Source: Salipiger thiooxidans (GTDB lineage: Bacteria; Pseudomonadota; Alphaproteobacteria; Rhodobacterales; Rhodobacteraceae). Taken from it: 45,067 nt of DNA. The stretch lies in contig NZ_FNAV01000028.1 in assembly GCF_900102075.1 (NCBI RefSeq), positions 1 to 45,067 of the forward strand, written 5' to 3'. Position 1 is the first letter of the stretch; each line of letters begins with the position of its first letter. The notes under the pieces were generated by a model. That model had not been told where the DNA came from. It was given only the letters and a program-made list of their open reading frames with translations, and did no database searches. Positions 8,034 to 16,051 of the stretch are shown piece by piece. Made by a program: the position numbers and the translations under genes.

Positions 8034-9071
8034 ATGAAGGCGCTGGTTCTGGAGGAAAAGGGCAGGCTGTCCCTGCGCGAGTTCGACATCCCCGGCACGC
8101 TGGGACCGCGCGACGTGCGGATCAGGACCCACACGGTCGGCATCTGCGGCTCGGACGTGCACTACTACACCCATGGCAAGATCGGCCATTTCGTGGTGAG
8201 CGAGCCCATGGTGCTGGGCCACGAGGCCTCGGGCACGGTGATCGCCTGCGGTGCCGAGGTCTCGGGCCTCGTGCCAGGCGACCGGGTCTGCATGGAGCCG
8301 GGCATTCCCGATCCCACCTCGCGGGCCAGCAAGCTCGGGATCTACAACGTCGACCCGGCGGTGACGTTCTGGGCGACGCCGCCGGTGCATGGCTGCCTCG
8401 CCCCCGAGGTCATCCACCCGGCCGCCTTCACCTACAAGCTGCCCGACGCGGTCAGCTTCGCAGAGGGCGCCATGGTCGAGCCCTTCGCCATCGGCATGCA
8501 GGCGGCGCTGCGCGCGCGGATCCAGCCCGGCGACACCGCCGTGGTCACGGGGGCCGGGCCCATCGGCATGATGGTGGCGCTTGCGGCGCTCGCGGGCGGC
8601 TGCGCGCGGGTGATCGTGGCGGATCTCGCCCAGCCCAAGCTCGACATCATCGCGGCCTATGACGGCATCGAGACGGTCAACATCCGCGAGACACCGCTGC
8701 CCGAGGCAGTGGCGGCGGCGACCGATGGCTGGGGCGCGGACGTGGTCTTCGAATGCTCGGGCGCGGCGCCGGCGATCCTCGCGATGCACCGGCTGGCCCG
8801 GCCGGGTGGCGCCATCGTGCTGGTGGGTATGCCGGTCGATCCGGTGCCGGTCGACATCGTCGGGCTTCAGGCCAAGGAGCTGCGGGTCGAGACCGTGTTC
8901 CGCTACGCCAATGTCTACGACCGGGCGATCGCGCTCATGGCCGCGGGCAAGGTGGACCTGAAGCCTCTGATCTCGGCCAGCATTCCCTTCGCCGACAGCA
9001 TCGCGGGCTTCGACCGCGCGGTCGAGGCGCGGGACAGCGACGTGAAGCTGCAGATCGTGATGCCGCAGTAG
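8034..9071 (+). CDS. Zinc-dependent polyol (xylitol/sorbitol-type) dehydrogenase
   Basis: Medium-chain NAD(P)-dependent dehydrogenase of 345 residues. The catalytic zinc ligands C38 ([10 protein letters not shown]) and H63-E64 (LGHEASG) are present, and the Rossmann motif GAGPIGMM follows near residue 178. The structural-zinc loop with four cysteines found in many sorbitol dehydrogenases is absent: after CMEPG the segment reads [18 protein letters not shown]. Predicted reaction is oxidation of a sugar alcohol to the ketose. As last gene of the operon, after a transporter and a sulfatase, it probably oxidises the desulfated product. Start supported by AAGGGAG upstream. The exact polyol is not determined. 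Confidence 0.85.
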   Translation: MKALVLEEKGRLSLREFDIPGTLGPRDVRIRTHTVGICGSDVHYYTHGKIGHFVVSEPMVLGHEASGTVIACGAEVSGLVPGDRVCMEPGIPDPTSRASKLGIYNVDPAVTFWATPPVHGCLAPEVIHPAAFTYKLPDAVSFAEGAMVEPFAIGMQAALRARIQPGDTAVVTGAGPIGMMVALAALAGGCARVIVADLAQPKLDIIAAYDGIETVNIRETPLPEAVAAATDGWGADVVFECSGAAPAILAMHRLARPGGAIVLVGMPVDPVPVDIVGLQAKELRVETVFRYANVYDRAIALMAAGKVDLKPLISASIPFADSIAGFDRAVEARDSDVKLQIVMPQ

Positions 9072-9102
9072 CGGCGGCCCGGATCACTGCCCGGAGATCG
9101 AA

Positions 9103-9127
9103 GGGAGGGCCCGGTCACCGGGCTCCC
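9103..9127 (+). terminator. Probable terminator of the sulfatase operon
   Basis: GC-rich hairpin GCCCGG-TCA-CCGGGC extended by GGGA/TCCC across a one-base bulge, followed by CCTTGTCGT. It lies 32 bases after the dehydrogenase stop. The weak T tail makes this a moderate call. Confidence 0.45.
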
Positions 9128-9301
9128 CCTTGTCGTGCCCCCCGCGGGAGAAGAGGCGCGACGGCCGGGGGCCCGAGGCCTGCTGCCCGTACCCCCGGAG
9201 GCGGGGCCTTGGGCATGGCTTGTGTCGGGACCGGCGCGACCGCGCCGCGGGGGCACGGCACCCCGTGTCAGGCGGCCCGTTCCAGACCGGCCAGCAGCGG
9301 C

Positions 9302-9616
9302 TCCGACTGGCAGGCCGGGGAACGTTGCGGTGATCTCGGGCGACCGTTCGGGGTTGTCGCGGCGGAAGTCGATGGTCTCCTTGATGACGTCCACGAACGG
9401 GTACCAGATCCCGGCGGCGTCGACCTGGCCCGAGCCGAATGCGGGGACCACGGTCGAGGGCTCCATCGGCACGACCTTGCTGTCGTCCATGGTCATCCCG
9501 GCCTCTTCCAGCGCCAGCCGCAGCAGCCTGTCGCCCGCGGTGCCTTAGGGCACGTCCAGGGTCTTGCCCCTGAGGTCGGCGAAGCCGAGATTGAGGTTGC
9601 GCAGCGCGGCTCTGAC
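9302..9616 (-). pseudogene. Remnant of a taurine/nitrate-type ABC binding protein
   Basis: The minus strand reads LGFADLRGKTLDVP, an in-frame TAA at 9547-9545, then GTAGDRLLRLALEEAGMTM and VVPAFGSGQVDAAGIWYPF. The pattern 'L.GK..V..GT.G...L..AL..AG......V.....V.AF.SGQVDA...W.P' is the NMT1/SsuA/TauA fold of sulfonate, nitrate and thiamine-precursor binding proteins. Both the N-terminal lobe with signal peptide and the C-terminus are missing; after the PEITATFPG segment the frame loses family character. It is a dead internal fragment of roughly one third of a gene, with no permease or ATPase beside it, so it marks an earlier transporter locus that was deleted. Confidence 0.65.
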
Positions 9617-10055
9617 AGAGCCAGCTTCGGCGCAGTGGGACCACCCTCAGGGCGTTCAGCGACCACCGGAACATTCAGCCCACGCCCGCGGTCGGCCCCG
9701 GTGACTCCGCGCTCGAGCATCCGCGGTGGGCGCCGTCGTTGGTCTTCGACGGTTATCAGATCGGGCGAGCGAGCCGGCGAATGCCACTGGCAACGATGCG
9801 TGCAGGCGGAGCCGGGCGCCGACCGAAGCATGGCGGGAGGCCCATGCCGAGGTCCTCGCCATCGCGGTCGTGCGGGAGGCGGGGCGGCTTGTGGGCGTCC
9901 CGTCGCGGGACACCGGCAGAGGCCTGCGCGACATGCCCGCCAATCCCGGCCCCCGAGCCCGGCGTCGCGGGGATTCCATAATGAATGCTGCCCTATTGGC
10001 TTGCGGCGGCTGGGGGAAGGCTGCAAAACCGCTGACAGTTCGACTGGAGACTGCC
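9617..10055. other. Region with no clear gene, before the second IclR gene
   Basis: Open frames exist on both strands but their composition is that of random GC-rich translation, and none has a recognisable domain or ribosome site. It may be further debris of the deleted transporter locus. Near the right end ATTCCATAATGAAT (9972-9985) is an imperfect palindrome resembling the TTTCA..TGAAA sites before the first IclR gene; it may be the operator of the IclR gene that follows. Confidence 0.4.
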
Positions 10056-10766
10056 TTGGCCCCCCGCACCGAAACAAGTTCCCCGATCCGCACGCTCGAG
10101 ATGCTCGAGCTTCTGGCCGAGATGGGAGCCATGGGCCACATGGCGATCTCTGAGCGGCTCGGGATCCCGAAGAGCACCGCCAGCGCGCTGCTGAAGTCGC
10201 TGCAGGGGGCGGGGTTCATCACCCGGGACGAGGACCGCAAGTTCAGCCTCTCGCCAAGGGTGCTGCGGTTGAGCGAGGGGTTCCTCGCGCATCGCCAGTG
10301 GCTGGCGCCGCTGCTGCCGCTGCTGGAGCAGCTCCGGGACGAGACCAACGAGACCACTTTCCTCGTCGAGCGGCGCGATGACAGTCGCGTCGTGGTGGCG
10401 CGCCGTCTGGTGCGCGAGGGGCTGAGCTTCACCGTTCCGGTGGGCGATGTGGCGCCGCTGCACGGCACCGCGGGCGGGCATGCCCTCTGCCGTCCGGGCG
10501 AGGTGCTGACCGATGCGGACGGCCGGCCCGAGCCGGTCGAGATCAGCGCGCAGGGGGTGTGCTACCTGCCCTCGGCCATCGTGCCCGGCGTCGGCTCCTT
10601 TGCGGTCGCGCTGCGGGTGCCGCCGGGGGTGCCGCCGCTGGCGTTCTCGCTGGCGATGCCGGTGTCGCGCATGACGGCCACGATCCGCGCCGGGATCGAG
10701 GCCGCCCTGTCGGCGTTGCGTGACGAGGCCGAAGAGGCGCTCGGGACCTCTCACTCGAGCAGGTAG
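10056..10766 (+). CDS. IclR-family transcriptional regulator (second)
   Basis: HTH at about residues 10-65 (SPIRTLEMLELLAEMG, then IPKSTASALLKSLQGAGFI) followed by a rather short IclR effector domain with ERRDDSRVVVARRLV and PLHGTAGGHALC; 236 residues, somewhat shorter than the usual 250-270. I chose a TTG start at 10056 because GGAG lies 7 bases upstream; an ATG at 9981 (with GGGGA) would add 25 residues without homology. The stop overlaps the stop of the convergent transporter gene by 16 bases. By position it may control the minus-strand polyamine-type ABC operon, but the operator at 17111-17149 is far away, so this is a guess. Confidence 0.8.
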   Translation: MAPRTETSSPIRTLEMLELLAEMGAMGHMAISERLGIPKSTASALLKSLQGAGFITRDEDRKFSLSPRVLRLSEGFLAHRQWLAPLLPLLEQLRDETNETTFLVERRDDSRVVVARRLVREGLSFTVPVGDVAPLHGTAGGHALCRPGEVLTDADGRPEPVEISAQGVCYLPSAIVPGVGSFAVALRVPPGVPPLAFSLAMPVSRMTATIRAGIEAALSALRDEAEEALGTSHSSR

Positions 10767-12115
10767 GTCAGCGCCAGCGCCGCCGCGGTCAGGGGCACGG
10801 CGATGGCCGTGTAGCCGCGGTTCCACTCCCACGCGATGCGCCGTGCCGGCTCCTCTGCGATCCGCGCCGAGAGCAGCAGCGTGGCAGACACCGGCGAGAC
10901 CATCATCCCCAGCGACCAGCCCGCCGAAAGCGCCATCGCCAGCGACAGTGCGTGGTCCTGCGCCAGCGGCGAGGTCGCCATCAGCTGCGCGATCAGGATC
11001 ACCGGGATCGACGGCGGCGTCGAGGCCACCGAGAGACCCCAGATGCAGAGCAGCACCGCCACCGGCATCAGCGGGCTGTCGACGGCGATGATCGACTGCG
11101 GGCCGTAGAGGGTGAAGACCAGCGCCGCCAGCGCCCCGATCACGGTGGAGCCCGCGAAGATGAACATCTCGTTGCGCAGGTCCGAGAGCCGCGTCGCCAG
11201 CATGGCGGGCGAGGCCCGTTCGCCCTCGGGGCCGGGTTCGATGCGGATCCAGGCCAGGGCAAAGAGCGGCACCACGATGGTGGTCGCGGTGAGGAAGCTG
11301 AGCCCGGCCAGCAGGTAGAGCGCCGAGGTGCTCGCCAGCAGCGCCAGCGCCCCCAGCAGCAGAAGCGCCATGGCCCTGGCGCTCCCATCGCCGGGCAGGT
11401 CCAGCGTCTCGGACCGGTCGTGACGCGGCAGCAGGCAGCCCGCGCCGAGCAGCACCAGCGCCAGCGTCAGGCCGAGCGCGATGTAGGCCAGCGGGTTGAG
11501 CGCCGCGAAGGAGGAGGTCACCACCGCGAAGCCCATCGCCAGCGGCGACCAGAGCGCGATGGCGGCCGAGCCGCGCATGGTGCCCATGAGCAGGTGCCGC
11601 GCTGTCGGGTGCTGGCGGAAGTCGAGCCGGGCGGCGGCGAGGATGTCGCCGATCAGCTGCAGCACGCCCACGTTGAAGATCAGCGCCAGCCCGTGGCCGC
11701 CGTAGGTGACCGAGGCATAGCGCTGCCCGCGCGGGCGCCCGATCAGCCAGGCCGCCGCCTGCGCCAGCAGCCGCGAGCGCTGCATTGCCGGGCGCAGCGT
11801 TGCCAGCGCCACGAGCAGCGCCGTGAAGCCAAGCCCCTGCGTCGCGGCGGCAAGGATCACCGGCCGCGCCTCTGGCAGCAGCGCCGCGGTTGCCAGCGCC
11901 AGCAGCACCGCCAGCGCCATCACCGTGCGCCCGGAGCCACGCACCCGAAGCCAGTCGCAGAGAACGAAGCCCCCAAGCGCCACGAGGCCGAGCCAGGTCA
12001 GGCTCGGCTGTCCGGTGATCTGCCCGGCGACCGAGCACAGCGCCGCAATGGCGAGCGCGGCACGGCCGGGGCCTTCCGCCCCCGAGAAGGGACGGGCGAG
12101 GATGTCGGTGGTCAT
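10751..12115 (-). CDS. Polytopic inner-membrane transporter, unassigned substrate
   Basis: 454 residues with about 12 hydrophobic segments and a short charged N-terminus (MTTDILARPFSGAEGPGR). Segments such as RGSAAIALWSPLAMGFAVV and STPPSIPVILIAQL, with polar breaks in the membrane near each half's centre, recall the ion-transporter (ArsB/NhaD/CitM-like) superfamily, but I cannot name a family. It is last in a minus-strand operon (binding protein, hydrolase, permeases, ATPase), 8 bases after the ATPase gene. A likely role is export or exchange of a product released by the hydrolase, such as an organic acid. The 3' end overlaps the convergent IclR gene by 16 bases. Confidence 0.7.
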   Translation of the reverse strand: MTTDILARPFSGAEGPGRAALAIAALCSVAGQITGQPSLTWLGLVALGGFVLCDWLRVRGSGRTVMALAVLLALATAALLPEARPVILAAATQGLGFTALLVALATLRPAMQRSRLLAQAAAWLIGRPRGQRYASVTYGGHGLALIFNVGVLQLIGDILAAARLDFRQHPTARHLLMGTMRGSAAIALWSPLAMGFAVVTSSFAALNPLAYIALGLTLALVLLGAGCLLPRHDRSETLDLPGDGSARAMALLLLGALALLASTSALYLLAGLSFLTATTIVVPLFALAWIRIEPGPEGERASPAMLATRLSDLRNEMFIFAGSTVIGALAALVFTLYGPQSIIAVDSPLMPVAVLLCIWGLSVASTPPSIPVILIAQLMATSPLAQDHALSLAMALSAGWSLGMMVSPVSATLLLSARIAEEPARRIAWEWNRGYTAIAVPLTAAALALTYLLE

Positions 12116-12123
12116 GGTCTGTC

Positions 12124-13164
12124 TCAGGCGGCGAAGGCGTGCAGGGCCTCGGGGGTCCAGGCGATCCAGGCCTCCTGTCCCGGCAGCAGGCCGCAGTCGG
12201 TCGTGCGCGCGGTGATCCGGCGTCCCGACGGCAGGTCGAGCGTGTAGCTGGTGCTGGCGCCCTGGTAGATCGCCTCGGCGAGATGGCCCTTCAGCGCCGC
12301 GCCCTCGGGGCGGGTGCTGCTGAGCGACAGGCCCTCGGGGCGCAGCGCCACGGTGCAGTTGCCCTCGGCCTCGAACGCCGCCGGCATCTCGGTGGTCAGC
12401 CCCTCGAAGGACAGGGCGCGGTTGTTGCAGCGGGCCGGCAGGAAGTTCGACAGGCCCATGAACTCGGCGGTGAAGCGGGTGCGCGGGGCGCCGTAGATCT
12501 CGCGCGGGGTGCCCTGCTGCTCGATGCGGCCCTGGTTCATCACCACGATACTGTCCGAGAGCGTCAGGGCCTCTTCCTGGTCGTGGGTCACGAACATGGC
12601 GGTGATGCCGAGATCGCGGGTGATCCGGTAGAGCTCGATCTGCATGGTCTCGCGCAGCTTGCGGTCGAGCGCCGAGAACGGCTCGTCGAGGATCAGGATC
12701 GACGGCTCCACCACAAGCGCGCGGGCCAGCGCCACGCGCTGCTGCTGGCCGCCCGAAAGCTGGTGCGGATGCCGCGCGGCGAGGTGGCCGAGCTCGACGA
12801 TGTCGAGCGCCCGGGCGACCTTGGTCTCGCGTTCGGAGCGGCCGATCCCGCGCATCTCCAGCCCGAAGGCCACGTTCTCGGCCACGGTCATGTGCGGGAA
12901 CAGCGCCAGCGACTGGAACACCATGCCGATGTTGCGCCTGGCGGCGGAGAGATGGGTGATGTCGCGCCCGTCCATCTGGAGCACGCCGTAGTCGGGCCTG
13001 GACAGGCCCGCGACGATGCGCAGGGTCGAGCTCTTGCCGCAGCCCGACGGTCCGAGCAGCGTGGTGAAGCTGCCCTTGGGGATCGTGAGCGAGACGTCGT
13101 CGACCGCGGCGGTCTCGGATCCGGGGTAGCGCTTGGTGATGCGCGAGAGGGTGACTTGGGCCAT
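12124..13164 (-). CDS. ABC transporter ATPase (PotA type)
   Basis: 346 residues. Walker [10 protein letters not shown] at 38-46, MVFQSLALFPHMTVAENV Q-loop, signature LSGGQQQR, Walker B ILILDEPFSALD, H-loop VTHDQEEALT, and a C-terminal TOBE domain (TVALRPEGLSL). The QSLALFPHMTV form and domain order match spermidine/putrescine/iron-type importers rather than sugar ones. It lies 3 bases after the second permease gene and energises the importer encoded just upstream. Confidence 0.9.
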   Translation of the reverse strand: MAQVTLSRITKRYPGSETAAVDDVSLTIPKGSFTTLLGPSGCGKSSTLRIVAGLSRPDYGVLQMDGRDITHLSAARRNIGMVFQSLALFPHMTVAENVAFGLEMRGIGRSERETKVARALDIVELGHLAARHPHQLSGGQQQRVALARALVVEPSILILDEPFSALDRKLRETMQIELYRITRDLGITAMFVTHDQEEALTLSDSIVVMNQGRIEQQGTPREIYGAPRTRFTAEFMGLSNFLPARCNNRALSFEGLTTEMPAAFEAEGNCTVALRPEGLSLSSTRPEGAALKGHLAEAIYQGASTSYTLDLPSGRRITARTTDCGLLPGQEAWIAWTPEALHAFAA

Positions 13165-13167
13165 GGT

Positions 13168-13968
13168 TCAGTTCCCGAGGAATTTCTTGAGACCGAAGAC
13201 GCGCTCGATGACGAGGGCTCCGGCCAGGGTGATGGCGATCAGCATGGAGGACACGGCCGCGATCGAGGGATCGAAGTTGTATTGCATGTAGCTCATGATC
13301 GCGAGCGGCAGGGTCGAGGTGCTGCTGTCGATCAGGAAGATCGACACGGCGGCGTCGTCGAAGGAGATGATGAAGCCGAAGGCGGCACCGGCGAAGATGG
13401 CCGGGCGCAGCACCGGCAGGGTCACCCGCGTCAGGATCTGACGGCGGCTGGCGCCGAGCGTGTGGGCGGCCTCCTCCAGCGATGGGTCGAAGCTTTGCAG
13501 CGCCGCGAGGCTGGTGCGGATCACGTAGGGCATGACCAGCAGCACGTGGCCGAGGGTCAGCCGCAGCCATGCGTCGCGCAGCCCGGCGGTCGAGAGCGTG
13601 ACCAGCAGCGCCACGCCGATCACGATGCCCGGCACGATGAGCGGTGACAGGAAGATCGCCTCGAGCAGTCCGCGAAGGCTGCTGGGCAGCTTGCCGCGGG
13701 CGATGCCGAAGGCCGCCGCAACGCCGAGCGGCGTGCCGAGCGCGGTGGCCACCGCCGCCAGCACCAGCGAGGTCAGCGCCGATCCGGTGAAGGCCGGGTT
13801 GGCGAGCGCCGCGCCGTACCAGCGCAACGAGAAGCCCTCGGGCGGGAATTTCGGCGTGGCGCCCGCGTTGACCGAGACGATGATCACCGCGACCAGAGGG
13901 GCGAGCAGGAAGACAAAGAGCGCCGCGGTGCCGGTGCGCCGGAAGAGCGAGAAATAGGTCGACATCAT
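13168..13968 (-). CDS. ABC transporter permease (PotC type)
   Basis: 266 residues, six membrane segments, N-terminal helix at about 10-32 (GTAALFVFLLAPLVAVIIVSV). The EAA loop reads EEAAHTLGASRRQILTRVTLP, typical of PotC-like proteins. The start is ATG 13968 (second ATG at 13965) with GGAG 3-7 bases upstream, overlapping the stop of the first permease as ATGA. It forms the channel with the preceding gene product. Confidence 0.9.
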   Translation of the reverse strand: MMSTYFSLFRRTGTAALFVFLLAPLVAVIIVSVNAGATPKFPPEGFSLRWYGAALANPAFTGSALTSLVLAAVATALGTPLGVAAAFGIARGKLPSSLRGLLEAIFLSPLIVPGIVIGVALLVTLSTAGLRDAWLRLTLGHVLLVMPYVIRTSLAALQSFDPSLEEAAHTLGASRRQILTRVTLPVLRPAIFAGAAFGFIISFDDAAVSIFLIDSSTSTLPLAIMSYMQYNFDPSIAAVSSMLIAITLAGALVIERVFGLKKFLGN

Positions 13969-14867
13969 TTGCTCCACGTCGCGGTCATGCGGGCGGCAAG
14001 CGCCAGGATCGAGGTCAGCACCACGAGCGTCAGCGCCAGCAGCAGGGTCACCAGAACGGCCCCGAAGCGCCAGTCCAGCGTCACCGCGAACTGCTGGTAG
14101 ATGAAGGTGGTCAGCATCCCCGAGCGCGGCCCTCCCATCAGGGCGGGGGTCACGTAGGACGAGATCGCCAGCGAGAAGACGATGGTCAGGCCCGAGGCCA
14201 GCCCCGGCACCGTCAGCGGCAGCAGGATGCGGCGCAGCACGGCCCAGCGGCTGGCGCCGAAGGTCATCGCGGCCTCGGGGACCTTGGGGTCGATCTTCTC
14301 GAGCGAGGTCAGCACGCAGAGCGCCATGAAGGGCACGAAGACATGCACGAGCCCGACGATGACCGCGGCCGAGGTGTACATGATCTGGATCGGCTCCTCG
14401 ATCACGCCGAGCGCCAGCAGCGCCTGGTTGAGGATGCCGCGGTCGCCGAGCATGATCATCCAGCCGTAGGTGCGGGCCACGATCGACACGAGCAGCGGCG
14501 ACAGAACGATCAGCACGATCCAGCCGCGCTTCGCGGGGCTGGCCGTCCAGATGATCAGCGCCAGCGCGTAGCCCAGCACCGCGGTGATGCCGGTGGTCAG
14601 CGCCGAGACCCAGAGCGTCTTGATCAGCGTCGAGTAGTAGAACGGCTGGCTGAAGAAGCGCAGGTAGTTCGCGATGGTCCAGTCGCCCTCCATGGTGAAG
14701 GCGCCCGGCATCGACGGCTTGAGGCTCAGCGCCATCAGCCAGCCCACGGGAAGCAGCAGCACGAAGACGAGGAAGCAGAGCCCGGGCAGCGTCAGCCACG
14801 CGGGCGAGACCGGCTTGCGCGGGGCGGGCGCCGCGCGCGGGGCGGGGGCGGTATCGGTCAGTGCCAT
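13965..14867 (-). CDS. ABC transporter permease (PotB type)
   Basis: 300 residues. A Pro/Ala-rich cytoplasmic tail (residues 1-25) precedes six membrane segments, the first around LTLPGLCFLVFVLLLPVGWL. The EAA loop reads EAAMTFGASRWAVLRRILLP, and the PotB-like IANYLRFF segment follows the first periplasmic loop. Its start overlaps the end of the hydrolase gene by 10 bases and its end overlaps the next permease by ATGA, so the whole set is translationally coupled. Confidence 0.9.
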   Translation of the reverse strand: MALTDTAPAPRAAPAPRKPVSPAWLTLPGLCFLVFVLLLPVGWLMALSLKPSMPGAFTMEGDWTIANYLRFFSQPFYYSTLIKTLWVSALTTGITAVLGYALALIIWTASPAKRGWIVLIVLSPLLVSIVARTYGWMIMLGDRGILNQALLALGVIEEPIQIMYTSAAVIVGLVHVFVPFMALCVLTSLEKIDPKVPEAAMTFGASRWAVLRRILLPLTVPGLASGLTIVFSLAISSYVTPALMGGPRSGMLTTFIYQQFAVTLDWRFGAVLVTLLLALTLVVLTSILALAARMTATWSK

Positions 14868-16051
14868 GCGTCCAGGATCCTGTCCGAAGGGGTGACGATG
14901 CCGAAATAGGTCCGGATCTGTTCGATGCTGGCGTCGTGCAGCGGCAGGACGAGATCCTTCACCGCGACGCAGTCCTCGGCGATCACCGTATCATAGTCCG
15001 ACATCGCGAGATCGCGTGCCGTGCTCTCGACGCAGCAGTTGGTGGTCACGCCCGCCAGCACCACGGTCTCGATGCCGCGGCGGCGCAGCTCGGCGTCGAG
15101 CGCGGTGTCGAGATAGGCCGAGTAGCGGTGCTTGCGGATCACGGTCTCGCCGTCGACGGGGCCCATGCCCTCGACGAAATCGGCGCCCCAGGTGCCCTCG
15201 CGGCAGACCTCGACCATGGTTGGGTCAAAGGCCGGGGCGGCGCCGGTGATGTCGGCGGCGGAGGCACACCAGACGGCGCCCTCGCGGGTCTGGGTCGAGG
15301 GGTAGCGGTAGGGCGAGCCCTGGCCGCGGAACATCGGGCCGTAGATCGCCTGCACGTGCAGCACGTGGGCCCCGGCGGCTCGGGCGCCTTCGAGCAGCGT
15401 CCGGATCCGCGGCAGCGCCTCGGTGACGCGGGGCATCGCGGCCTTGGTCTTGGCGATCACGCCGTCCTCGGCGCAGAAGTCGTTGAGCACGTCGATCATG
15501 AGGAGCGCGGTGCGCGTGGGCTCGAGCCGCGCGGCGAAGGGCCGGGCCATGCGTTCGGCCTTGACGGCCTCGTGCCAGTTGCGCGCGCCGGGCGCGGTGC
15601 CCGCGAGCTGTCCGGTCAGTTCTGCCTGCGAGATCTGCGGCATCCGCAGCCCGAGCACGTCGGCCGGCGCGTTGCCCGCGCGCACCAGCACGGCGCGGTA
15701 GCCCTTGCGCTGCGCGTCATAGGCAAGGCGCATCCCGGCAACGGGATCGCCGCAGACATAAAGCGTGCGCACCCCGTTCGAGCGCAGCACGAGGTCGATG
15801 TCCGAGGCGTAGAAGGGCGAGGGGCCGGTATGGCTGATGGTGACGGCGCCGTGGCCGTCGAGCTGGTCGGTGGGTTCGACCCGGTCGGTGGGGGTGACCT
15901 GCACCAGCAGGATCTCGGCCCGCGCCGCCGCCGCGCGCAGGGGCGCGGGGCAGGGCTGGCCTGCGCAGACGAGCGCTGCGGCTTCGGGGGCGTCGAGTCC
16001 CCGCAGGCCATCGGCCTGCGGGTGGGTCAGTTCGGTCGTCTGGGGGATCAC
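14858..16051 (-). CDS. Isochorismatase-like cysteine hydrolase with a duplicated, inactive N-terminal domain
   Basis: 397 residues, about twice the usual family length. The C-terminal half (about 175-390) has the full triad: D187 (LLMIDVLND), K307 (VIRKHRYSAY) and C340 (GVTTNCCVES). The N-terminal half (about 45-130) repeats the pattern 'ISH..PSPFYASDIDLVLRS' and 'GVRTLYVCGDPVAGMRLAYD', which aligns with the C-terminal 'HRYSAYLDTALDAELRR' and 'GIETVVLAGVTTNCCVEST'; there M107 replaces the catalytic Cys and H74 the Lys neighbourhood. So it is a tandem duplication with a dead first copy. Family members hydrolyse amides (nicotinamide, N-carbamoylsarcosine, biuret, ureidoacrylate) or isochorismate. 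GTG start overlapping the upstream TGA as GTGA. Substrate probably the amide-like ligand of the associated importer. Confidence 0.85.
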   Translation of the reverse strand: MIPQTTELTHPQADGLRGLDAPEAAALVCAGQPCPAPLRAAAARAEILLVQVTPTDRVEPTDQLDGHGAVTISHTGPSPFYASDIDLVLRSNGVRTLYVCGDPVAGMRLAYDAQRKGYRAVLVRAGNAPADVLGLRMPQISQAELTGQLAGTAPGARNWHEAVKAERMARPFAARLEPTRTALLMIDVLNDFCAEDGVIAKTKAAMPRVTEALPRIRTLLEGARAAGAHVLHVQAIYGPMFRGQGSPYRYPSTQTREGAVWCASAADITGAAPAFDPTMVEVCREGTWGADFVEGMGPVDGETVIRKHRYSAYLDTALDAELRRRGIETVVLAGVTTNCCVESTARDLAMSDYDTVIAEDCVAVKDLVLPLHDASIEQIRTYFGIVTPSDRILDAWH

